In this document: positions 55,091 through 64,000 of the stretch, in pieces
Layout: each line of letters begins with the position of its first letter
Numbering within the stretch: position 1 is the first letter of the stretch
Source of the DNA: Kryptolebias marmoratus
Taxonomy: Eukaryota > Chordata > Actinopteri > Cyprinodontiformes > Rivulidae
Assembly (NCBI RefSeq): GCF_001649575.2
Contig: NC_051449.1
Span: forward strand, 13,129,971 to 13,193,970
Reading direction: 5' to 3'
Length of the DNA: 64,000 nucleotides
The notes under the pieces: model-generated
Database searches by the model: none
What the model saw: the letters and a program-made list of their open reading frames with translations, nothing else
Told to the model about the DNA's origin: nothing
Made by a program: the position numbers and the translations under genes

Positions 55091-56226
55091 TAAAATCCTC
55101 ATATGTCATTCCCCCTATCAGTTGTGGATTTTTTGGCTCCTGCTGCTCCTAATTTTGTTTTTTATGAAAGTAATTTTTTATTTTTATGTTTTTGATTACC
55201 TGCCTGATTTTTCCCCTGCTGCCTGCACTCCTGGGTCCTCATTCAACAACAACAAACATTTATGACAAACATCTGTAGAGCTGGTTGAGTTATAACCATG
55301 TTTGTGTTTTCTAAGGTCAGTTGGCTGTGATGGCCTTCATGGATTGGAGGAATAAAGAGTACAAAAAGGGTAAAAAAATTACCATCATTAGTGTTGATGC
55401 AATTTAAATCTGTGAAACCTAGGGGCAGTTTTCCTTTTGATGTGTTAATAATAACCATAAGAGCGATTTAACTGCCACCGTGTAATAACTTCAGTTTTCT
55501 AATAATCTCAGTTTAAGCAAAGTCAATGAAACAGAAATCTGTTATCATTTTATTCCCCCCCAAATCCTTCATGTTGATGAGCAGTGTGCCACTGTACCTT
55601 TATGTAACAAAAGCAGAGTTCAGCAGAGAAAGACAAAAGTGATGTGAACTGACAATATTTTAATGGGGGGGACAAAAGACTGTAAGTGATCAATGGATGC
55701 GGCAGCCAAGTGATGCCCAGGGAACGCCTTTGATGTGGGGATCCTCAGAGGGACGCCGGAGACAATGCCCTCTTTGAGGGGCACGGATGGCAGACACTTC
55801 CCGGTCCCCCCGCTCCTGCTCTCTCACACTCACCGTCCCGCCCGCCCTGCACTTGCTGTGACTCTTCAGACGCCGACTGACATACCTCAGGGTCACATGC
55901 GAGCACATCCTTATCTGCAGAACTTTCTCCTTCTTCCTCTAACACTAATTAATTCTAACAACTCCCCCTGTCCCTGCCGCCCAGCCAATCTCTCTGCTCC
56001 CCCCCCCTCGCACCCCCACCCCTGTCTGTTTCCCTGAAGCTCCCCCCTCTGTCTCCTTTCACAGAACCAAACCTCTTTGTGATGGCCAGCCTTGGCAAGT
56101 TGCGCCCGATTTGCTGTCACAGTCTTAATGAATTCATCTGTTTGTGTATTGGCCATGGGAGTATCTCTCCCTCCCTCCCCTATCCTTGTCCCCCTCTCCC
56201 TCTTTCCAGTGTTCCCTTGGGGACTC

Positions 56227-56234
56227 TATATATA
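56227..56234 (+). promoter_or_regulatory. TATA box of prss56
   Basis: TATATATA sits 226 nt upstream of the chosen start codon, which would place transcription start near 56260 and give a leader of about 200 nt. It supports the start at 56460 over the in-frame ATG at 56079, which lies upstream of this box. Confidence 0.55.
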
Positions 56235-56459
56235 CCAGGGACCACTTCATGCGTCTATTGTTCCTCCGGGCACCTTGCAGGCAGATGCTCTGCAACACAG
56301 TGTGGGAGAGAGCCCAGAGAGTCAGGAGGAGGGAGACAGCTTCCACGCAATAAGGACGAGGAAGTTTTTACAACTTGCTTCTGCCTTCTCGTCAGTCTTC
56401 CTGCTGGTGTCCCGTCTGTCCGCCTGTGGAGTAGGGGAGGGGTCCGATGTTCTGACACC

Positions 56460-59400
56460 ATGCTGCTGCTGTTGATATCACTGCTGCTCCTGCAGCTGGA
56501 CTGTTTGCTGGGTGCCCCAACAGGTAGAGAGGTCTACAGGATGCCCCAGAGCGCCCTCAAAGGTACACTCTTTAAACTTCCTACAACTTCTCATTCATTC
56601 AGTGCTGTGCAGAAGTGTTAAACCAACCCTCGTGTCTCTGCACTTAGTCAGACTTCTTTTGTTATCGTTTTAAAAGTTGTGTTAAACAAAAGTTCTTCAG
56701 ACTTTCTGAAGGTCTTTCAGAAACTCCTTTTCAGTCCAGTGCTCATATTTGACCATGACATTTTATTGTGTATCATTTGTGCTTTTAAAAATCCTTCAGT
56801 TGATCTTCTATTATATGTCAAGTTTTCAGCTAATAGCTCTTTAGAAATCTTTTTGTTGGCACTAAAATATTCATGACAGTCAAAATGGGATATCTTTGGT
56901 ATTTTGTTTATATATTAAAATAAAGAAAATGGGAACAAATTGTGCCTTTGTGACAGACTACTAGACAAAAGTGCCGTTAAATTCAATTTAAAATTGGTTC
57001 TTCTCTAAATAAAGTAGTCCATTATGCATCAAAGCACTAATCCATCCCTTTAGTTCATGAGTGTTTTTATGCCTGAATGATTCATAGATCAGAGTTCAGT
57101 GTCTTCATAAACAACTCAACAAATTATTCCAGAGTAGTCAGGTGCTGGACTGAAACGGAGTAAAAAAACTGCCAAAGTTAAAAAAGCAAACAAAAAGAAC
57201 TTAAAGCTTAAAGAAATATTGTTTAAAACCAATTTAAAACATTAGAAGAAAGTTTGGTTCCCAAGAAGCAAATAAGGGATGACTTAAGACTATTGCACAG
57301 TGCTGGATTTCACTAAGTGCAAGGAGAGAGGTCATGATTGTGAGTAACTGCAAAAAAGTATATGTGAGTCTAATTTACATATCCACAGGTCAGAAATATT
57401 AGGCAAAAAACATCTATCTTACCTTCCTTACTGACAAATATTATTTGTCTTAATCCATTTTAGTCAAAACCCCTTAAGTTAAGATTATTGTTGTCCTAAC
57501 ATCTCAAACACTGACTTCTTTCACCATGATAAAGAGTCTGACACTATTCATCTTTAAGAGTGTCACATGCCCCATCAGATACATTCACACATCCTAACAA
57601 TATGAAGGTTACGCTACAGTCTTTAGACTGGATCATTGCCTGTATGTTTGGTTAGAAAATCCGGTTTTATGAAAGTTTTCAACCCTTAAAAGTGATATAA
57701 CACATTGCAACACTTTTCTCTTTGAGTTTTGTTCAAAGCAGTAATATTTCTTGTAAAAATAAACTTATTAAAACCTGCAATAAAGCTCAGTGTAAGGTTT
57801 TTCCTTACACTGAGACTGAAACACGTTTTTTTTCAGCCAGTGCCCTCAGAGTCGGTCCCTAACCCACCGGCCTCTGCCCGCTTGGCCCTGTCCTTCTAAT
57901 TAAGTCTTCAATCAGTATTGTTGTAGTTGGTGGCCCATCCTGTGATGTGGTGCGGCTCAGAGGAGGGGGGGCGGCGGCATGATTGAAGTGTGTCTGTGGA
58001 AGACTCACCATCACACTGAGCGTGAGCTCCCTAAAATGCTGCCAATGAGCTCAAAAAGCAGCATGACAAAAGAGGGTCTGCTCGCACACACCCATTCATG
58101 TTAACACACACACACACGATGTTCCCACAGGAAATCACAATGATCCATTTGATGACCTACGGAAATGTCTTGTTTTTAAAATCCTGCTGCGAAAGTTTTC
58201 CTTTCAAATTGGAGTAATTCCCTCAAAGTTTTATGAATCTGTGGATGTGTTCTGCAAAACTTTGTTTTTCTAATAAGTGTGTTTAGTTCATGCAAACTGA
58301 ATTATCTCCCAGATACCAATAAACAAACACATTTAATTTGTTACTAAGACCTTTTGACAAACTATATGTAACAGAAACATAATCTAAAATAATGTTTTGC
58401 TATTTCTGCTGTAAATTCTGGATAATGCTGTGTATAATTTGCTCTTTACATTCTCTATGACACACAGATGATTGGTAATAGATTCCAGACCCCTAAAACA
58501 ACTTTCTTCCTGCCCTTTCATGCAGCTCTGTCTGACCGGGGCACGGTTGTTCTGGAAGCAGCCATGACCAGCGCCCTGTCCACTCTTGAGCGGGCATCAT
58601 CTGAAAGAAGTCTGGCCGAGGCCGGTTGTCCGGGTTGTATTCCCTGCCTGTTTCAGAACTGCGGACAACTATCAGATACCTGCTGTAAATACAGTACTCT
58701 CTCTTAACCAACTTTGCATCGCCACTGATCCTTTACTTGCACGTTTTTGACACCCAGATCTTGCTTTCGTGTCCAACAGCACCTCCTTCCGACGCATTAT
58801 TGGAGCCCAGTTGCGACGTGATCACTAAGGCTCAGAAGCTTCAAGATGAGGCAGAGCGGAGCTGGGCTCTGAGTCAGGCCTGTGCATACTACCAGCATCG
58901 CTGCCTGCCTGCTGAACTGGACACAGAAAGCTGCGTCAGGATCATGGGTGAGAGCTGCAGCGCTCGTGTCCTCCAGTGCAGCCTGCTTAACACAATGCAG
59001 AACCTGGAACCTTCTATACAAACATACGCACAAGGTGAGGGGATGCACGTCTTCCTCCCACTGTCTCTGGCTCTAAAGTCAGTGAGAATGTGTGCATTTG
59101 TTTATCCTTGTCGACTGATAATGTGTCATTTTTAGTCACAAGTGTCTCTCTGTCTCAGCAGCAGTGTGTGGTCAGAGGTCGTCCGCAGTGCAAAACATCA
59201 CACAGCCCCGTTCCAGGATTGTGGGAGGCTCCCCTGCTCCTCCTGGCAGCTGGCCCTGGCTGGTCAACCTGCAGCTGGATGGTGGGCTGATGTGTGGAGG
59301 GGTCTTAGTGGATAGCTCCTGGGTGGTCACTGCCGCACATTGCTTCGCTGGGTAAGTGTGTCCCAAAATAAACAGATTATTCTGTTTAAACAACCGTTGC

Positions 59401-62400
59401 TCACTCTGTCACTCTGCTTTATCCATGCTTTCACTGTAGTGGCCGCAGTGAGAGTTACTGGACCGCTGTTGTAGGCGAGTTCGACATCACCAAAACTGAT
59501 CCAGATGAGCAGGTTCTCAAAGTGAACCGCATTATCCCTCACCCTAAGGTATCTTTATATATGTATGCATGTAAGAAATCGCAGCTCCAAGTGGAATGAA
59601 GCACCAGGATTCAGTCTCTTAGTTATTGTTCAGTTAAGTAATAAATCACTCTGTATCAATTTCCTGCAGTTCAACCCAAAAACTTTTAACAACGACATCG
59701 CCCTGGTGGAGCTGACATCCCCGGTGGTCCTGTCACAACATGTCACCCCAGTGTGCCTCCCTTATGGCATGGACCCCCCAACAGGTAGTCCTTGTTTGGT
59801 GGCAGGATGGGGGTCCCTATATGAAGGTGAATAGAAGAAATGTTTTTTTTTTTGTTTTTGGATCAGCTGATACTGGTTAAGCTTGTCTAAAACAGTTCAG
59901 TGCGCTTCCTCTCACTGAGGCTGTCAATTAACTTTCATCATTATGCATATTTATATATTTTGGATCTTATTTAAATGAATGCATCTGTATGAGTGTCTGA
60001 ACATGTTTTTTTTTCCTGCAGATGGTCCATCCGCTGACGTGGTGATGGAGGCGAAGGTTCCCCTGCTGCCTCAGAGCACCTGTAAGAGCACTCTTGGCAA
60101 AGAACTGCTCACCAACACGATGTTTTGTGCTGGTTATCTCTCTGGAGGCATAGACTCCTGTCAGGTGAGCAGACCTGCTACTTTTGGTTTTGTGTTTTCT
60201 CTCAGTTTATGTTTGCAAAGTTTCGTCAATGACTTTGTTTACGAAAGATCTGATCTCCTCTCAGACTCTCAGGAAAATAACTTTAAAAAAAAAAAGAAAG
60301 ACAAAGGTTGGTTCATCTTCAGGTGCTTTTTATCATCTGTAGGGGGATTCTGGCGGGCCCCTGATCTACCAGGACCAATCTTCCGGTCGTTTCCAGCTCC
60401 ACGGCATCACCTCGTGGGGAGATGGCTGCGGAGAGAAAGGCAAACCTGGAGTGTACACACGAGTGTCTGCGTTCAGTGACTGGATCCAGGCTGAGTCACA
60501 GAGTGAGTTTTAAGAACTATAACACAAGTTTTCTGCAATTTATTTTAAAGTATTTGGGCTGATTTGCAGTATGAGCTCCTGTATGTCCATCACTAATCAC
60601 TGTCTGACTTCTTCAGAATCATCAGGAAGCAGGGAGCCAACATGTCCAGAGCTTCTAAAGACTACTGAAATGACAGAGGAGGAGCAGAGGTCAGCGTTTC
60701 ACTCTCTCTGTCACTTCTATACCCTCACCTGCCCTCCCGGTCAGTCTGACAGCTCTTGCAGCCAAATGGCTGAGGACAAATGCTTCACCCGCTTCAAGAA
60801 ATGCCGTGAGTGCTCCAATTCCAAAATTCTCTTTAATGGATGCAGCGTAATCTACATATTGTCACTGCTGGGAAGAAATCTTGTAACACCGAAAATGTAA
60901 CTTTTCAAAAAATAGGAAAGAAGTTTTTCCTTTTGATTTAAACAAATTGTGCAATCACAACTTTACAAGATCTTTTTGACATGTTCTTTGGTTAGCCTGT
61001 CATAAAACCACAGACAGATGTGGAGGATGATGGACACAGTTGATTTATGCAGAAACATACAAGGTATAAATGGATATGTGAGTTTTTTTGCCCAGCAGCA
61101 ACAATATAGAGTGTTGTGCAAATGTTTTAGATAAGTGTGAAAAAGGGCTTTCAAGTAAAAATACTTTCACAAATATGAATTCTGATTATTTTATCAAATA
61201 TCAAAAAACAAAATGAAATCTAAATCAAGTCAATATTTAACGTGATCGCCTTATGTCTTCAAAACAACATTATTTCTTCTAAAGATTCTTATACAATGTC
61301 AGGGATTTAGTAGGGTTATAGTCAGCTGTGTAATAAAGGAGTTGCAGCAGCCAGCCAGTAGTCATCATTTTCATATGGAAGTTGAGACACAGTCAAAAAC
61401 TAAAACAGAAACAGCAAGGAGGGTTAAAACTGGGTGAGGAACAGCCTCATTCTGTTACTAAAGAGAGGTTGTGGAAGACAGTTTCATGTCCCAGATCAAA
61501 CACCGCAACGAGACATCAGGTGATGTAGCTCTACTACATCAGGAAGGTCTCTTGCAGGCAAAGCTTTTAAAGCAGGCTGTTCAACATGCGCTGCTTAGTT
61601 TTGAAGAATCAGAAATGGACAGCGATGAGAACCAGCAAATGTCCAGCAGTTGCATCAGCTCAGAACTGACAGAAACCTGAGGACCCAGGTAGACACATTC
61701 TTTCTGTGAAGTTTGGTCTTCATGGAAGGACCACAGACAAAAAGCTCAACCTCCAATGTGGACACAAGGTGAGAACTCAACTATTCAGGAAATAAATCAA
61801 AAGCATGTGTCTGCAGCAGAAGGTAGTTTGTTCTCTAAGGGCAGGAGAGCAGAACAATAATGAGCGTCTGTAGGCAACAGTGAAGCACGGTGGAGGTTCT
61901 TGCAAGTTTGGGGTTGTATTCTGCAAAATGGAACTGTGGATTTGATCAGGATTATTATTGACCTCAGTGCTAAAAAAAATAAACATTATGCAATACCATC
62001 AGACAGACCTCTTTAGTTTAAACAAGAGCAAGGACTCCTGGAAATGAACCTGCACAGAGAGCTGATCTCAACATCACTGAGTCTGGGAGAACATGGTGAG
62101 ACAGAAGGATGTGAGCCACGAACAACCACATCTTGAACTGATTGTTCTCCAAGATGTTCAGAACAAACTACCTGCTGAGTTCCTTCATCAGCTGTGTACA
62201 AGTAAAAGAACTGATGTTGTTTAAAAGACAAATGCTGACTTGATTTAGATTTGTCTTCTGTTCAGTCCCCTTTTCATTGCTAATTGATAAAAAAAAACAA
62301 TTAGAAAGTATTCTTTTGAAAGCATGTGTTGACACTTGTATGACATCTTTGGATAGTAGAATAGTTTGTTGTAGATATTTCTAAAGCTGGGTTCTCTGTC

Positions 62401-64000
62401 TGTCATGCAGAGTTGCGTGCATTCCTGCAGACCCTGTTGGACTTGCTCCAGAGGGCTGAGGACTACATCAGGGACAAAGTGGACTTGACCTTCTTCACCC
62501 AGACTCTCCCTCAGCTTGTGGAGAACATCTACAGTTCAGCTTTCACTCACAGCAGAGAGAGGAGGGATCTCAAGCTGAACCATGGGCTTACACAGATCAA
62601 CAAAGGTACAAAAGTGGCTGATTATCTTATTGCACGGTTGCATGTTTAGGCAAAAATATATACAATGTACGCAATGTTCATCTATCGAGGTTTTGTGCAG
62701 CACGGATGTTCTTACATAATGTATGCATGTTCTGTATTTTACCAGGAGTTTCATTGCTTGCAGAACAGCTAGATGGAGCTGTGACACCAGCAGAACAGGG
62801 TCTCCCACCGGCTTTATTCAGAGAAGTTGGACCCTCAGTGGATGACTGGGAGGAACACCTGAGACACCTGGCTGATGAAATGGATAAACAACACAAGGCT
62901 GGATTCACAGATATCTCCTCTAAAACAAAAAGAAACGAGGACAGCCTCTTTTTACAGGTACAGTTGATACTGAAAAGATTCATTCACAGTATTTTTTAGG
63001 TTTGTTTGGTTTATTTCCCACTGGAGAATGTTGGAAAAATACAAATTTTGCCCACATTTAAGTCTTTTAAATATGTGTTAAGTAGATTTTTTCCAGCCTG
63101 ATTTTTTTTTTCTTTTTACATGACATCTACAGACACAAGATTCTTTGGTCCAACAGCTGGCAGGACAGTATCAGTCTGTTATTTCAAGTCTTCACTCCAA
63201 ACTGGGCGCCAGAACAGCTCCTCCTCTCCTTCACTTGGAGCCAGTCTACCTCCAGGAAGGATCTTCCATCAACACACTATTTTTTCCTCCTTCAACTGGA
63301 CCGCCAGACCACACCCGTCCATCATCCTCGTTGCCAAAATCTCAAGAGCACCGGTCACCTCTGATAGCCCTCATGGATGAATTTCAAAGGTTAAAGTCAC
63401 AAGAGGAGGCTGTGGAAGAAGATGTACCACTGAGGAAATTCCTGTTCAGCACAGATGTTTCTCCTGATACAGAGTGGAGCACCACATCAGAGGATTTTGT
63501 ATTTGTAGAGAATGAGGAAGGAACAGACATAAAATCCTCAGCTTTACCAATCCCAGAGGCGTCGACGTCTGTCGTCCAGCAGGATGGTCCTCGCACAGAG
63601 AGTTCTGACTCCGGACATGTAGTAAATCCCTTAAGTCTTCACAGGAAATACAGGAGCCTTCTTCAAAGGAGACAGACTCCTGGTGCCAGCGGGAAAAGTA
63701 TGCATCACTATTCATTATAACAATAACCCATGTTGTCTTGGTTCAAAGGCGTTTTCTAAACTGAGACATTTTTTTTGTGTTTCTCTGTAGTTTGTCCTGG
63801 ACTGAGAGAGGCTTCCCAACAAGTCGGACAAATCCGCGATTCTTACAGCTGGGTCCTAAACATCCCGAGCAAGAATCTGCGCATGAACTTCCAGGAGGTA
63901 AATGACAGACAAGAACGATGTGGGGTTCCATTTCAAACACTCTTTTTTTATGTGCGTCCCTATAACCCGATGTTCTCTGGTCCTCAGGTTTTAGTGGACC
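56460..64000 (+). CDS. prss56: Serine protease 56, 3' end beyond window
   Basis: Secreted trypsin-fold protease; in human, PRSS56 defects cause posterior microphthalmos/nanophthalmos. Exons: 56460-56562, 58526-58684, 58780-59034, 59159-59351, 59440-59548, 59670-59826, 60022-60164, 60343-60502, 60617-60805, 62411-62605, 62746-62957, 63133-63697, 63791-63897, and 63988 onward. Phases agree for 853 residues so far; human totals 603. Signal peptide about 1-18. Cysteine module A spans 99-154; the activation site is Arg192/IVGG. The triad is His233 (TAAHC), Asp282 (NNDIAL) and Ser376 (GDSGGP), with Asp370 predicting trypsin-like cleavage after Arg/Lys. Cysteine module B spans 436-489, followed by a helical segment ([18 protein letters not shown]), a Pro/Ser/Glu-rich linker of about 190 residues (exon 12), then the conserved ICPGLREA and MNFQEVLVD segment. 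Matches SREPTC, DSCQGDSGGP and [18 protein letters not shown] identify it. Confidence 0.95.
61100..62350 (+). mobile_element. Second-type Tc1-like relic in prss56 intron 9
   Basis: Near the left end GTTGTGCAAATGTTTTAG and AAATCTAAATCAAGTCAAT face GACTTGATTTAGATTTGTCTTCTGTTCA on the right, as inverted terminal regions. Between them the plus strand gives broken transposase pieces: a [24 protein letters not shown] start, [20 protein letters not shown] and [12 protein letters not shown]. It is about 1.25 kb and riddled with stops. The family differs from the copies at 1.5, 25.8 and 43.6 kb. Confidence 0.8.

Larger units (their letters stand above)
48318..56226. other. Interval between vwa5b2 and prss56 (divergent promoters)
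   Basis: No exon was recognised with confidence. It must hold the vwa5b2 leader and promoter, which I could not place. It contains GAGGAG-type triplet runs near 50.1 kb, an R1 repeat copy and fragment at 54.8-55.4 kb, a probable repeat at 53.4-53.8 kb, and two unexplained plus-strand open frames at 52.1-52.8 kb. A homeodomain-type core CTAATTAATT lies near 55946, about 280 bp upstream of the prss56 TATA box. Confidence 0.5.

Noticed and set aside
56079..56459. In-frame upstream ATG extending prss56 by 127 residues
   Set aside because: The extension is compositionally poor, precedes a TATA box, and would bury the clear signal peptide that starts at 56460.
61471..61680. 69-residue plus-strand frame inside prss56 intron 9
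   Set aside because: It lies within a Tc1 relic and matches its transposase, with no fitting splice phase to the flanking exons.

Overview
The window is nuclear DNA from a ray-finned fish, probably a percomorph-type teleost. Split vertebrate genes with GT-AG introns, Tc1-type transposon relics, an L2-type LINE fragment and CA/GA microsatellites point this way. No tRNA, rRNA, CRISPR or prokaryotic feature was seen. All exon boundaries below were read by eye from splice sites, reading phase and recalled human proteins, not from transcripts.

Layout: 1-12.6 kb has no recognisable exon and carries only repeats. At 12.6 kb is the last coding exon of eef1akmt4 (+). A gene-free stretch holding a GA microsatellite and an L2 fragment follows. 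camk2n2 (-) lies at 21.5-22.3 kb with a TATA box. Another repeat-rich gap runs to 28.9 kb. A mul1 paralogue (-, 29.1-30.9 kb) stands head-to-head with alg3 (+, 31.6-35.8 kb). alg3 is tail-to-tail with vwa5b2 (-, 37.1-48.3 kb, 20 coding exons). An 8 kb gap leads to prss56 (+), which starts at 56.46 kb and runs off the right edge.

Gene content matches human 3q27.1 (VWA5B2, ALG3, EEF1AKMT4, CAMK2N2), but the order is rearranged, ece2 was not found, and mul1 sits beside camk2n2. In human, MUL1 lies next to CAMK2N1, with VWA5B1 nearby, on 1p36. The mul1 copy here therefore looks like a whole-genome-duplication sister of MUL1 kept on the CAMK2N2/VWA5B2 side. The genes are not one pathway: eEF1A lysine methylation, CaMKII inhibition, mitochondrial ubiquitin ligation, ER N-glycan assembly, an intracellular VIT/vWA protein and a secreted eye-associated serine protease.

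The observations most worth pursuing are: a repeated six-cysteine module flanking the protease domain of prss56; a U12-type AT-AC intron in alg3; a (TG)13 tract in place of a normal pyrimidine tract before an in-frame exon of vwa5b2; and the mul1 ohnologue.
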